NCBI GenBank assembly: GCA_964483105.1
Contig: CAYZZU010000003.1
Location: 1 to 64,000, forward strand
Direction: 5' to 3'
DNA length: 64,000 nt
Source: CAYZZU01 sp964483105
Lineage (GTDB): Bacteria; CG2-30-53-67
Below, in pieces: positions 31,262 through 40,432 of the stretch; positions within the stretch are counted from its first letter, which is position 1, and each line of letters opens with the position of its first letter. Made by a program: the position numbers and the translations under genes. The notes below the pieces were generated by a model. That model did not search any database. It was not told the origin of the DNA and was given only the letters and a program-made list of their open reading frames with translations.

Positions 31262-31438
31262 ATGCGGGAGAGACGAAACGGGTTGGACCGGAGAAGTGGC
31301 GTGGATCGCAGAAGCGGGATCGATCGGCGTATGTATGTACAAACCGGCTATTATTCATCGAAACGGGGTGGGTATGACCGGCGGCAAGGAGAGAGAAGGA
31401 AAGGAGATCGTCGGAAGGGTTCGGAGGTTGCTCCGTGA
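31262..31438 (+). CDS. Small Arg-rich protein with DRR repeats
   Basis: A 58-residue, very basic protein. LDRRSGVDRRSGIDRRMY has three spaced DRR triplets, and YDRRQGERRKGDRRKG continues the pattern after a short Tyr/Gly-rich linker. AAGGAAAGGG precedes the ATG, and a good promoter lies just upstream. The spaced RR/DRR pattern recalls basic N-termini of some PilZ and polar-localised proteins, but no domain follows. Nucleic-acid or membrane binding is possible and untested. It could be a non-coding ORF, but the promoter and ribosome site favour a gene. Confidence 0.5.
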   Translation: MRERRNGLDRRSGVDRRSGIDRRMYVQTGYYSSKRGGYDRRQGERRKGDRRKGSEVAP

Positions 31439-31534
31439 TATCATGCGGGTCTTCTTTTTTTCCCGGTGCGTAGTTATCTCCCGCCCCCGTGATGTACTGT
31501 ACTGCACAATCTCCCTCCCGAAGGAACCGTCCTC

Positions 31535-31840
31535 TTAAGGGGTATAGGTTTGCTGAGGTTTTAAGATCTTGAAGGAGCTGACTCCCTCTTCTTCCTCAAC
31601 CTTTTTGAAAAAGTCACAGGTCATACAGGAAAGCTGCTTCTCCGCGAAGCTTCCCTGAACCTTCCCGCCGCAAAAGGTTCCCGCGATCGCCCAGCAGATT
31701 CTTCCTCCGTTTTTTCCGCTGTTGGTTTCGTTGCAGGTACTGTCTGTCGCGGCCGGGCAGGGGCCGAATTCAGCGATATTGGCGCCGTTCGGTTCCCTGC
31801 CGCACTTCATGAACTCCCAGCAGTTGGATTTTTTCTCCAT
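31535..31840 (-). CDS. Two-CW domain protein
   Basis: A 101-residue Cys-rich protein with the two hallmark CW motifs: NCWEFMKCGREPNG near the N-terminus and GGRICWAIAGTFCGGKVQG in the middle. CMTCDFFKKVEEEEG follows. The pattern matches the small two-CW family of anaerobic bacteria. The ATG at 31840 has GGAGG eight bases upstream; longer forms lack this. The many cysteines suggest metal or iron-sulfur binding, but function is unknown. It is transcribed divergently from era. Confidence 0.8.
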   Translation of the reverse strand: MEKKSNCWEFMKCGREPNGANIAEFGPCPAATDSTCNETNSGKNGGRICWAIAGTFCGGKVQGSFAEKQLSCMTCDFFKKVEEEEGVSSFKILKPQQTYTP

Positions 31841-31919
31841 GTCAGTTTCCTCCCATCGATTGTTTGAGGGCATGATCTGTATTCTTATCGTACCGATCGG
31901 CAAGAACCTTTACGAAAAA

Positions 31920-31948
31920 ATTATAACCTGTAAGAGACAAATTGGCAA
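31920..31948 (-). promoter_or_regulatory. Sigma-70-type promoter of the two-CW gene
   Basis: On the minus strand TTGCCA (31948-31943) and a perfect TATAAT (31925-31920) are separated by 17 bases, giving a leader of about 75 nt before the ATG at 31840. Confidence 0.65.
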
Positions 31949-32013
31949 GAATATAGCTTTCTTCCGACTGTCAAAAAGGTTTGGTTGTGGAGATCAGATC
32001 ACCCCGATTTTGA

Positions 32014-32042
32014 TTGACGCAAAAATGGGCATCTGTTAGATT
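32014..32042 (+). promoter_or_regulatory. Sigma-70-type promoter of era
   Basis: TTGACG (32014-32019) and TAGATT (32037-32042) are 17 bases apart, about 45 bases before the era ATG. A start inside this promoter at 32014 is therefore unlikely. Confidence 0.6.
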
Positions 32043-32085
32043 GTGTCACATTTTCGATCCAACTGTTTTGAGGTGCGGTGACCGA

Positions 32086-32985
32086 ATGAATGTGTGTCAA
32101 GAATTTCACTCAGGTTATGTGGCCCTGATCGGGCGTCCGAACGTGGGAAAGTCGACGCTTCTAAACCGGATTGTCGGAGAAAAAATTTCTATTGTCACGT
32201 CCAAGCCGCAGACCACCAGAAACCGGATCCTCGGAATCAGGACGACCGAACGGTTTCAGATACTATTTCTCGATACACCCGGGATCCATCGTCCGAAAAA
32301 CCGTTTACAGGAGATCATGCTGAAATATGCCTTGGCGACACTGGAAGACGCGGACCTGATCCTTTTTCTGATCGATCCGGTTCGAAAGATTCGGGAGGAA
32401 GACCGCTTCATACTGAATAAGTTACGTAAGGTGACAACACCTATCTATCTGATTATAAACAAAATAGATACGATTAAAAAAGAGCTGATCTTACCCCTGA
32501 TCGATGCGTGCAGGACGCTCCTCGACTTCCGGGAAATCCTCCCTGTTTCCGCCCTGAAGGGTGATGGGGTCGTGGAACTCGAATCGAGTATTGTTCAGGC
32601 CCTTCCGTTATCGCCCCCTTATTTTCCGAAGGAGGATTTGACCGATCTTTCCCAGAGGTTTATGATTGCTGAGATGATCCGTGAAAAGATTCTCTTCCGA
32701 ACCCGGCGGGAGATTCCCTACAGTGTGGCTGTGCAGGTGGACACGGTACGCCGACGTCAGGAGGGAAAGATAACGGACGTTGAAGGGGTTATCTACACGG
32801 AGAAGGAATCGCAGAAAGGTATCCTGGTCGGCCGGGGGGGAAGGAAACTGAAAGAGATCGGGACCCTCGTCCGTCCGGAGATTGAGGCCTTCCTTGATTC
32901 GAAGGTTTTTCTCCGTCTCTGGGTCAAGGTCCGCAGGGATTGGAGAAGCCAGCTCAGGATCCTGAGGGAGTTCGGGTACGAATAA
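32086..32985 (+). CDS. GTPase Era
   Basis: A 299-residue ribosome-assembly GTPase that binds the 3' end of 16S rRNA. G1 is GRPNVGKST, the switch region contains KPQTTRNR, G3 is DTPGIH and G4 is NKID. The C-terminal KH domain has the loop GRGGRKLKEIG. The ATG at 32086 begins at the conserved N-terminus (SGYVALIGRPNVGKS) and lies after the predicted promoter. It is followed 28 bases later by mgtE. Confidence 0.95.
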   Translation: MNVCQEFHSGYVALIGRPNVGKSTLLNRIVGEKISIVTSKPQTTRNRILGIRTTERFQILFLDTPGIHRPKNRLQEIMLKYALATLEDADLILFLIDPVRKIREEDRFILNKLRKVTTPIYLIINKIDTIKKELILPLIDACRTLLDFREILPVSALKGDGVVELESSIVQALPLSPPYFPKEDLTDLSQRFMIAEMIREKILFRTRREIPYSVAVQVDTVRRRQEGKITDVEGVIYTEKESQKGILVGRGGRKLKEIGTLVRPEIEAFLDSKVFLRLWVKVRRDWRSQLRILREFGYE

Positions 32986-33013
32986 TGGACAATAGCTGGA
33001 TTCGACGGAATGG

Positions 33014-34378
33014 ATGGACGTGATGCACACGAAAAAGTTTGATATCACATTGAAGTCGGTCAAGAGATATCTGGAACGAAATGCCAATCTGAACATTATC
33101 CGGATCCTTGAAAAAACGCATCCCGCCGATATCGCGCATCTCTTCCGTCATCTTTCAGCGAATGAGAAGAAAAAACTTTTTCTTATCGTGCGGGCCAATG
33201 AGACCATGGCGGCTGAAACCATCAGCGAGATGGGAGAGGGCCTCTGGGAGGAATTGGTATCGGGCCTGGACCCGAAAGAGACCTCCGAGATTGTGCAGGA
33301 GATGGATTCCGACGACGCGGCGGATCTTCTGGGGACTCTGGAAAAGGAAAAGGCCCGGGAAGTCCTGAAGCTGATGAGGGGAGGGCATGCAGCCACCGAG
33401 GTGGAAAAACTTCTGGACTACAAAGAGGATACGGCCGGTGGAATCATGACGCCGGAGGTTTTCTCCGTGGAGGAAGAAATTACGGTCGGTGCGGCAATCG
33501 AGTTGATCAGAAAGGCCCGGGAACTGGAAATGGTCTTCTACGTCTATGTCATCGACCATCATCGGCATCTTCTGGGCGTGATCTCCTTGCGTCAGTTGAT
33601 CGTGAGCCCGCCGCAACTTCCTCTTCGGGACATCATGAAGACCGATGTTGTTTATGTGACCGTGGATACCGACCAGGAGGTGGTCGCCCAGGAGGTGGAG
33701 AAATACGCCCTCCTGGCGATTCCGGTGGTGGATGAAGAGCACCACCTCATGGGGATTGTCACCGTGGATGACGTGATTGAGGTAATCCGGGAGGAGGCGA
33801 CGGAGGACCTCTACAAGATGGCCGGAACCGATGATGAAGAGATCACGAGTAAATCGGCATTCAAAATCGCGCGGATCCGTTTCCCCTGGCTTACGGCCAC
33901 GCTCTTCGCGGGGGTAGTGAATTCCTATCTGATTCATTCTTTTGAGGATGCCTTGAACAAAGTGATCGCACTGGCCGCTTTCGTTCCCGTGATCCTGGGG
34001 ATGGGAGGGAATATCGGGGGTCAATCCGCAGTGATCGTGGTGCGCGGAATGGCCCTGGGACGGATTGACCTGGATCACCTCTTTCCAGTTATCTTCAAGG
34101 AAATTCGAGTGGGCCTTCTCTTGGGTTTCATCTATGGAAATCTGCTCGGGCTGCTGGCAACCTACTCCTTCCACTCCCCCCCTCTGCTCGGTCTCGTGGT
34201 GGGGCTCTCCATCTGTGCCTCCATGCTCTTTGCCGTGACTATCGGCGTCCTCTACCCCATGCTTTTCAAGAGGATCGGCATTGATCCGGCAGTTGCGACA
34301 AACCCCTTTGTGACCACCACAACGGACCTGATCGGGATTCTGATCTATTTTACCATTGCGCGGTCGTTGATGGCCTGA
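33014..34378 (+). CDS. Magnesium transporter MgtE
   Basis: A 454-residue inner-membrane Mg2+ channel. The N domain (about 20-130) has the helical repeats typical of MgtE, including LDPKETSEIVQEMDSDDAADLL. Two CBS domains follow (about 135-265). The C-terminal membrane domain holds five hydrophobic segments and the signature LGMGGNIGGQSAVIVVRGMALGRI. Mg2+ binding to the cytosolic domains closes the pore in known homologs. Length and domain order are normal. Confidence 0.93.
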   Translation: MDVMHTKKFDITLKSVKRYLERNANLNIIRILEKTHPADIAHLFRHLSANEKKKLFLIVRANETMAAETISEMGEGLWEELVSGLDPKETSEIVQEMDSDDAADLLGTLEKEKAREVLKLMRGGHAATEVEKLLDYKEDTAGGIMTPEVFSVEEEITVGAAIELIRKARELEMVFYVYVIDHHRHLLGVISLRQLIVSPPQLPLRDIMKTDVVYVTVDTDQEVVAQEVEKYALLAIPVVDEEHHLMGIVTVDDVIEVIREEATEDLYKMAGTDDEEITSKSAFKIARIRFPWLTATLFAGVVNSYLIHSFEDALNKVIALAAFVPVILGMGGNIGGQSAVIVVRGMALGRIDLDHLFPVIFKEIRVGLLLGFIYGNLLGLLATYSFHSPPLLGLVVGLSICASMLFAVTIGVLYPMLFKRIGIDPAVATNPFVTTTTDLIGILIYFTIARSLMA

Positions 34379-34424
34379 GACGCCGGTTTCCTCCGGCTCA
34401 CTGTAACTGAAAAGGTCGAACGGG

Positions 34425-35171
34425 ATGCCCCTTTTTTCCACGGAGGCGATTGTTCTCCATAAGACCGATTTCCGGGATTCGGATAAGATCATGACATTTC
34501 TCACACCGGACCAGGGGAGGATTTCGGGACTGGCCCGGGGCGCCAAACGTGTGCGAAGCCCTTTCGGAGCATCGTTGGAGGTGCTGACACACGGCAGGCT
34601 TGTTTACTTTGATCGTCAGGGGAAAAATCTGATCCACATCAATCATTTCGATATCGTAAATTCCTTCCAGAAAATTCGTGAAAATCTGCTGCATTCTTCT
34701 TCCTGTCTCTATCTGTGTGAACTGATTATGAGGATGGTTCCGGAACGCGCGGCCGCCCGGGACTGTTTCATCCTTCTGCTGGAGACGATGGAACAGATCG
34801 GGAAGACGACGGATCCGGATCCGATCCTCAGGATCTTTGAGATTTGTCTTCTTCACCTGCTCGGGTTCGCCCCACGGGTGGACGCCTGCGTGGTCTGCGG
34901 TGAAACCGAGGGAAAGTTCCGATTTGTCCGGGAACAGGGTGGACTGGTCTGTGAACGCTGCGATAAGAAGGAGAAGGGGAACGGGACCCTTTCAAAAGGA
35001 TCGATTTATTTCTGGCGGCAGGCGCCCATGATTCGCCGCGACGCGATGAGCCGGATACGACTGGACCGAAGGGTCAACCGTGAGTTGAAACGGCTTCTGC
35101 ACGATTATTTCGTCTACATCCTGGGCCGGGAGATCCGTTCATTCAATTTCCTGGAGCGGATCCGGGGGTAG
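34425..35171 (+). CDS. DNA repair protein RecO
   Basis: A 248-residue recombination mediator that helps load RecA at RecFOR-dependent gaps. The N-terminal OB-fold begins STEAIVLHKTDFRDSDKIMTFLT and includes ISGLARGAKRVRSPFGASLE. The C-terminal part carries the zinc site CVVCGETEGKF and CERC. The position between mgtE and the SAM-hydrolase gene is unremarkable. Length is typical of the family. Confidence 0.9.
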   Translation: MPLFSTEAIVLHKTDFRDSDKIMTFLTPDQGRISGLARGAKRVRSPFGASLEVLTHGRLVYFDRQGKNLIHINHFDIVNSFQKIRENLLHSSSCLYLCELIMRMVPERAAARDCFILLLETMEQIGKTTDPDPILRIFEICLLHLLGFAPRVDACVVCGETEGKFRFVREQGGLVCERCDKKEKGNGTLSKGSIYFWRQAPMIRRDAMSRIRLDRRVNRELKRLLHDYFVYILGREIRSFNFLERIRG

Positions 35172-35244
35172 AAGATCAGCTTGAGTATGCGTCTCATCTT
35201 GAGTATACTACGGTTCAGGCCGGTTGAAACGACGATTGCGGGAA

Positions 35245-36075
35245 ATGAAAATGGTAAACCCCAAAAGCGTGATCACCCTGACCACCGACTTCGGCCTTTC
35301 GGATCCCTTCGTGGGGATTATGAAAGGGGTTATTCTCACCATCAATCCGCTCGCGCAGGTTGTGGATATCACGCATGGGGTCGAACGGCACAACATAGAG
35401 GAGGCGCTCAATGTTCTTTCCTGCTCCTTCCACTATTTTCCCGATGGGACCATTCATGTGGTTGTCGTGGACCCCGGCGTGGGAACGGGACGCCGGCCGC
35501 TTCTGGTCCAGGGAGAGGGATCCTTTTTTCTGGCTCCGGACAATGGCGTACTCTCCTTTCTGTTTAACCGGGATCCCGGGTGCCGGGTTCATTCCATTGA
35601 ATCCGACCGTTATCTTCGGAAACCGGTCAGCCGTACCTTTCACGGGAGGGATGTCTTCGCGCCGGTCGCCGCCTGGTTGTCCCGGGGGATCGATCCGGAC
35701 AGTCTTGGCCCGGTGATCACCGATTATACCCGTTTGAATATTCCGCAGCTTATGATTTCCGGGAACGGAATTCGTGGCGAGATTATCCATGTGGATCGCT
35801 TCGGGAATATGATTACGAATATTCTGAGATCGCATATCGACTCCCTGGAAGGAGAGAAGAGCGGGATTACGGCCGAGGTAAAGGGCATCCGGATCGGGGG
35901 GCTGTATTCCTCGTATGAGGAAAACCGTGCGGACCGCCCGGGTCTGATTATCAACAGTTTTGATGCCCTGGAAATTTTCTGTTACCGGGGGAACGCCCGG
36001 GAAGTCACCGGCCTGAACCGGGGAGACCGGGTTTTTGTATTTCTACAGGATAGTCCGGTGAAAGAAAGCGAGTAG
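35245..36075 (+). CDS. SAM hydroxide adenosyltransferase / chlorinase-fluorinase-family protein
   Basis: A roughly 276-residue protein of the DUF62 family, which cleaves S-adenosylmethionine with water or, in a few specialised members, with halide. VITLTTDFGLSDPFVGIMKGVI, HVVVVDPGVGT and FHGRDVFAPVAA are the conserved motifs. Most bacterial members are SAM hydrolases, so hydrolase activity is most likely here. The start is 35245 or 35251; the latter has GGGA seven bases upstream. It is six bases from miaB. Confidence 0.85.
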   Translation: MKMVNPKSVITLTTDFGLSDPFVGIMKGVILTINPLAQVVDITHGVERHNIEEALNVLSCSFHYFPDGTIHVVVVDPGVGTGRRPLLVQGEGSFFLAPDNGVLSFLFNRDPGCRVHSIESDRYLRKPVSRTFHGRDVFAPVAAWLSRGIDPDSLGPVITDYTRLNIPQLMISGNGIRGEIIHVDRFGNMITNILRSHIDSLEGEKSGITAEVKGIRIGGLYSSYEENRADRPGLIINSFDALEIFCYRGNAREVTGLNRGDRVFVFLQDSPVKESE

Positions 36076-36081
36076 TTTTTT

Positions 36082-37404
36082 ATGGAGAAAAAAACCGTTT
36101 ATCTGAAGAATTTCGGTTGTCAGATGAATGTTACGGATTCGGAGCAGCTCTTGGGGGTCTTACGTCGGGCCGGGTACTCCTCCACCGACAATCCCGAGGA
36201 GGCCGATCTGATCCTTCTCAATACCTGTGCGATCCGTGACAAGGCGGAGCAGAAGGTTTTCAGTGAGTTGGGGCGTCTGAGGAGACTGAAGGAACGGGAC
36301 CCTTCAGTCCGTATCGGTGTGGCCGGATGCGTGGCACAGTCCATGGGGGAAAAAATCTTCTCGAGACAACCCGCGGTCGATTTTGTCCTGGGGACCCGAA
36401 GCGCCGCCGATCTTCCGGAATTGATCCGGGAGGTTGAGAGCGGGCGGAGAGGGATCTCCCTTTCTCCCGCAGCGGAACCTGATCCGGACGGCGTACGTTC
36501 CGAGGCGGTTCGTTCTGATCCGGTTTCTGCCTATGTTCCGATTATTTACGGTTGCGACAACTACTGTTCCTACTGCGTGGTTCCTTATGTACGGGGTCCG
36601 GAGTGGAGCAGACCGGTGGATGGGATTCTGCGCGAGGTCCGGGAACTGGCGGCGAAGGGTTACAGGGAGATCACGCTCCTGGGGCAGAATGTGAATTCGT
36701 ATGGAAATAAAAACTTAAAAAACACCAACTTCGCTAAATTACTTCATCTTATTCATGAGGTAGACGGGATTGAAAGAATCCGTTTTGTGACCTCCCATCC
36801 AAAGGACCTGTCCGAAGAAGTGGTACGGGCTATGGCAACGCTTCCGAAGATCTGCGAGGCCCTGCACCTCCCGGTCCAGTCCGGATCGGACCGGATCCTC
36901 AAGGCCATGAACCGGAGATACACCCGATCCGAGTACCTGGAGAGGCTTCACCAGCTGAGAGAGTCCGTTCCGGAGATCGCCCTTACCACGGACATTATTG
37001 TGGGATTTCCCGGTGAGACGGAGAAGGATTATCAGGAGACCCTAACCCTGATTTCGGATGTGGAGTTCGATCATCTGTTCGGTTTCTGTTTTTCCCCCAG
37101 GAAAGGAACGCCTGCGGCGTCACTTCCGGACCCGGTGGATAAGTCTGCGGCGGGGATCCGGCTGCGGGAGGTTTTTGCTCTTCAGAAGGAGATCTCTCTT
37201 CGGAGAAACAGGGCCTGTGTCGGTAAAACAGTGGAGGTTCTGGTGGAAGGTCCACTCCGGAACCATTCCGGGGGAATTACCGGACGGTCCAGGACCAATA
37301 AAATCGTGCACGGACAGGGTCGGGAGTTTCCGCCGGGGACCTTCGTGAGGGTGTTGATTGAGAAAGGGCTTGCGAACTGTCTGGTCGGCACCATCGTTCC
37401 GTGA
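36082..37404 (+). CDS. tRNA-2-methylthio-N6-dimethylallyladenosine synthase MiaB
   Basis: A 440-residue radical SAM methylthiotransferase acting on i6A37 of tRNA. The N-terminal domain has the three cysteines of the auxiliary cluster in GCQMN, NTCAIRDKAE and GCVAQ. The radical SAM motif is CDNYCSYC, and PYVRGPEWSRP follows it. A C-terminal TRAM domain (about 375-438) is present. It is six bases downstream of the SAM-hydrolase gene. All three auxiliary cysteines and the radical SAM cysteines are intact. Confidence 0.95.
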   Translation: MEKKTVYLKNFGCQMNVTDSEQLLGVLRRAGYSSTDNPEEADLILLNTCAIRDKAEQKVFSELGRLRRLKERDPSVRIGVAGCVAQSMGEKIFSRQPAVDFVLGTRSAADLPELIREVESGRRGISLSPAAEPDPDGVRSEAVRSDPVSAYVPIIYGCDNYCSYCVVPYVRGPEWSRPVDGILREVRELAAKGYREITLLGQNVNSYGNKNLKNTNFAKLLHLIHEVDGIERIRFVTSHPKDLSEEVVRAMATLPKICEALHLPVQSGSDRILKAMNRRYTRSEYLERLHQLRESVPEIALTTDIIVGFPGETEKDYQETLTLISDVEFDHLFGFCFSPRKGTPAASLPDPVDKSAAGIRLREVFALQKEISLRRNRACVGKTVEVLVEGPLRNHSGGITGRSRTNKIVHGQGREFPPGTFVRVLIEKGLANCLVGTIVP

Positions 37405-37493
37405 GGAAGCGAAGCCGGCGGTTTCATTCTCCGATTTCCTGAATCCCCCGCGTTTCAAATTTCCCATGCGTATCGTTACACAAGGAGGTTTCC

Positions 37494-37874
37494 TTGAGGA
37501 AGAAGCTCTTCCGGGTGGCATCCATCTATCTGCCTCCGATCCTTTATGCGGGAATGATTTTCACACTTTCTTCCAGGAGTTTTGAGTCCGTCCATCTGGA
37601 GCACGGCCTTGACAAGGGGGTTCATCTTCTCCTTTATACCGGCTTCGGCGTCCTGGTCTATCGGACATTCCACAAGAGCCATCGGGGGCGGATGGCCCCT
37701 TTCTGGACGGTCCTGATCGTATTTCTCTATGGCGTTTCCGACGAGTTTCATCAATTTTTCGTTCCGGGTCGGACGTTTGAAATCGCGGATATGGTCGCCG
37801 ACGGGCTTGGAGGGCTGCTTTCGGTCCTTTTGTGTAAGCTTGCTGGTCATGCCGGGTGGCCGCTCTGGTTTTAA
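37494..37874 (+). CDS. VanZ family membrane protein
   Basis: A 126-residue membrane protein with about four hydrophobic segments. The VanZ signature is visible as LDKGVHLLLYTGFG and SDEFHQFFVPGRTFEIADMVADGLGG. The start is TTG at 37494, supported by an AAGGAGG ending five bases upstream; no ATG with a comparable site is near. Although named after teicoplanin resistance, the family is broad and its function here is unknown. It follows miaB by about 90 bases. Confidence 0.82.
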   Translation: MRKKLFRVASIYLPPILYAGMIFTLSSRSFESVHLEHGLDKGVHLLLYTGFGVLVYRTFHKSHRGRMAPFWTVLIVFLYGVSDEFHQFFVPGRTFEIADMVADGLGGLLSVLLCKLAGHAGWPLWF

Positions 37875-37956
37875 GTAGCCCTGTTTGTCAATAAGAATCT
37901 CTTTCACGGGATTCAATTTTTGAGCAAATTGTCCGATAAGTGAATCGGAGGCTGTC

Positions 37957-38370
37957 ATGGAAGAGAAACAATGGCGGGACAGACGGAGATACGGTCGGGC
38001 GAAAATCCGGAGACAGGCACGGTATAAAATCGTGGATGGGCGGGATCCGAAACATGTCTCCAGAACGCTCCGGGGATGGGTGATTACTCTTGGGGGGGGA
38101 GGGGTGATGCTCGGGGTGCGTGAGCTTGAATCCGACGGGCTCCATATCTCTTTCGACGAGGATATGATTGTACAGAACTGGATTGCCCTGGAATTTGACC
38201 TGATTCCGGGTCGATCTCCGATCAAGGCCCTGGGAAAGGTCGCCTGGTATCAGTTCGCCACGAATCATACAGAGGACTATCGGTACGACGTAGGAATTGA
38301 GTTTAAAGAGATCCTGGATTCGGACAGAAAGGAGATCACGGCCTTCGTTGATCGCCATAACCTGATGTAG
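37957..38370 (+). CDS. PilZ domain protein
   Basis: A 137-residue protein with one PilZ-like domain. RRRYGRAKIRRQARYKI supplies the RxxxR-type cyclic di-GMP binding arginines, and LGGGGVML stands where the second PilZ motif (D/N-x-S-x-x-G) is expected, so that motif is degenerate. VAWYQF and YDVGIEFKEI fit the later beta strands. GGAGG lies five bases before the ATG. Cyclic di-GMP binding is likely but not certain because of the altered second motif. Confidence 0.75.
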   Translation: MEEKQWRDRRRYGRAKIRRQARYKIVDGRDPKHVSRTLRGWVITLGGGGVMLGVRELESDGLHISFDEDMIVQNWIALEFDLIPGRSPIKALGKVAWYQFATNHTEDYRYDVGIEFKEILDSDRKEITAFVDRHNLM

Positions 38371-38420
38371 AACCCTCTTCGTTCTTTTTCCTGAATTGTC
38401 AAAAAACACAAAACAATTTC

Positions 38421-38449
38421 TTGAAGTTTATTCCGCTTTTTGATACATT
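38421..38449 (+). promoter_or_regulatory. Possible promoter of the GAF-PAS histidine kinase operon
   Basis: TTGAAG (38421-38426) and TACATT (38444-38449) are 17 bases apart, about 50 bases before the TTG start at 38498, in an AT-rich spacer. Confidence 0.5.
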
Positions 38450-38497
38450 AAAAATGTCCTGAAATATCTTCCTTTCCTGTTTTAGAAGGTTCCACTC

Positions 38498-40432
38498 TTG
38501 GATAAAACAAGCATTACCGCTTATCTGAAACCCAGGGTTCTGAAACAGATCCTGCAGAGGAATTCCTCTTTGTTCGAGGTTCCCCTGGTTCTCCTCGACT
38601 CCGCGGGCCGCGTGCTTGTGGAAACCACCGTCCGGGAACATCCTTCCTTTGAGAAAGACTCGGGAACCACCTTGCCGATCATGATCCGTGGGACACTGTT
38701 CGGCTCCCTTCTCGGCTATGAAACGGGATATATCCGGGGTGAACGTTTTCATCTTTTGCTTGAGAACGTGGTGGAGCAGATCTCGGAATTGATCATCAGC
38801 GAGATGAAACTGGACAGTATGTCCGAGGAATTGTTGCATAATTACAAGGTGTTGAACCTTTTCTACAATGTCAGCAACTCCCTGGTCAACATCTTGAACG
38901 TCCGGAAGGTCTGTAATATTATCCTGGAGAGGATCGTGGCCACGATCGGGCTTTCCAAGGCTTCGGTACTCCTTCTCGATGAAAGCAGGAAACACCTGAC
39001 GGTCGTGGCGCACCATGGTCTCCCCGATGAGGAGGTGGAGGGGGCGCTCTTTGATCTGGAAGAGAGTGTGTGCCGGGAAGCGATTGCCATGGCCAAGCCT
39101 TTATTTATTCAGAATATCGACCATTATCCCGGTCTCAAGATGCGGTCCAGGGGCCATTACCGTTTCAACTCCTTCATCTCCGTTCCCATCTTGAAAATCG
39201 GGCAGGGATCGAATCAGGAGGTTCTGGGGGTGATCAATGTGGCGGATAAACTGTCCGGAGATCCCTTCTATTCCGGGGACATGAAGCTGATCATAGCCTT
39301 GACGTCACTTGCCGCCATGTCGATTCAGAACGCCAGAAATTTCGAGACGGTGGAACGGAGCAAGGAGGAGTGGGAGAGCACCTTTGACGCGATCACGGAC
39401 ACCGTGGCCATTCTGGACATGAACTACAGGCTTCTGAGGGTGAATCAGGCTTATCAGTCTCTGAATGGTTGGGACAAGGAGTTTCTGATCCACAAGACCT
39501 GTTACCGGGTTTTTTATCATCTGGATAGTCCCTGCCAGGGGTGCCCCGCAGGGAGGACCATGCGTACGGGGGAGCCCTCTTACGCGGAGAAGAAGATCGG
39601 CGCGAGGATTTTTCGGCAGTGGACCTACCCGGTGCGTAATGAGACCGGCAAGATCTCTTCCGTGGTGATCTATTCCCGGGATGTTACGAACCTGAAAAGA
39701 CTCAAGGAACGCCTGATCCAGTCCGAGCGGATGGCCTCGATCGGACAGATCGCGGCCGGCGTGGCCCATGAAATCCGGAATCCCCTCGGGTCGATCGTCA
39801 CCGCCGTGGAGGTCCTTTCCTCCGCGGGAGGATCCGACGAGGAGAATCTCTATACCCTGACGGAAGTCATCCAGGTGGAGGCCAAGCGCTTAAACGATAT
39901 TATCTCGGAGTTCCTGCTCTATGCCGCCCCGCAGCAGTTGAAGCTTCGCGAAAACAATCTGAACCGGGTGATCCGGGAGGTGCTCAGGATGATTCGTCCC
40001 GAAGCGGAAAAGGAGGGGAAACGAATCGAGGTGCGGCTGGATGACCGGGTGGAGCCTTCCCTTTTTGATGAGGCAAAGATCAAGCAGGTGATCTGGAATA
40101 TTGTGTTGAACGGTATTCAGTCCATGGGATCCGGAGGGGTCCTCTTCGTATCCACCCGTTGGACGGAAGAACGGGTGGAGTTTCGCGTGCGGGATCAGGG
40201 ACCCGGCATCCGGAATGAGGACCGTGCCAGGATTTTCGACCCCTTTTTCACCACGAAGGCTACCGGTACGGGGCTTGGTCTTTCGATCGTGAATCGGATC
40301 ATTGGGGATCACCATGGCGAAGTTGAAATCCAGAGTCAACCCGGTATCGGATCGGAGTTCATCGTGAGCCTGCCCCTGAAGGGGAAACGAGAGCCGGCCC
40401 CGGAGAACCCCGTCCGGGTGATGGATGTTTGA
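38498..40432 (+). CDS. GAF-PAS sensor histidine kinase
   Basis: A 644-residue soluble kinase. A GAF domain spans about 140-280. A PAS domain (about 295-410) contains an unusual CQGCPAG Cys cluster after CYRVFYHLDS. HisKA has the phospho-acceptor histidine in GVAHEIRNPLGS, and the HATPase has the N-box (NIVLNGIQS) and GTGLGLSIVNRI. No transmembrane segment is seen. The start is TTG at 38498, with only a modest AAGG upstream and no nearby ATG. It overlaps the next signalling gene by eight bases. Proximity to flagellar regulators suggests a link with motility, which is inference. Confidence 0.85.
   Translation: MDKTSITAYLKPRVLKQILQRNSSLFEVPLVLLDSAGRVLVETTVREHPSFEKDSGTTLPIMIRGTLFGSLLGYETGYIRGERFHLLLENVVEQISELIISEMKLDSMSEELLHNYKVLNLFYNVSNSLVNILNVRKVCNIILERIVATIGLSKASVLLLDESRKHLTVVAHHGLPDEEVEGALFDLEESVCREAIAMAKPLFIQNIDHYPGLKMRSRGHYRFNSFISVPILKIGQGSNQEVLGVINVADKLSGDPFYSGDMKLIIALTSLAAMSIQNARNFETVERSKEEWESTFDAITDTVAILDMNYRLLRVNQAYQSLNGWDKEFLIHKTCYRVFYHLDSPCQGCPAGRTMRTGEPSYAEKKIGARIFRQWTYPVRNETGKISSVVIYSRDVTNLKRLKERLIQSERMASIGQIAAGVAHEIRNPLGSIVTAVEVLSSAGGSDEENLYTLTEVIQVEAKRLNDIISEFLLYAAPQQLKLRENNLNRVIREVLRMIRPEAEKEGKRIEVRLDDRVEPSLFDEAKIKQVIWNIVLNGIQSMGSGGVLFVSTRWTEERVEFRVRDQGPGIRNEDRARIFDPFFTTKATGTGLGLSIVNRIIGDHHGEVEIQSQPGIGSEFIVSLPLKGKREPAPENPVRVMDV

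Noticed and set aside
33155..34546. Minus-strand ORF of 463 residues opposite mgtE
   Set aside because: It is antisense to mgtE and the start of recO; its His/Asp/Gly-rich composition is the complement of MgtE codons.
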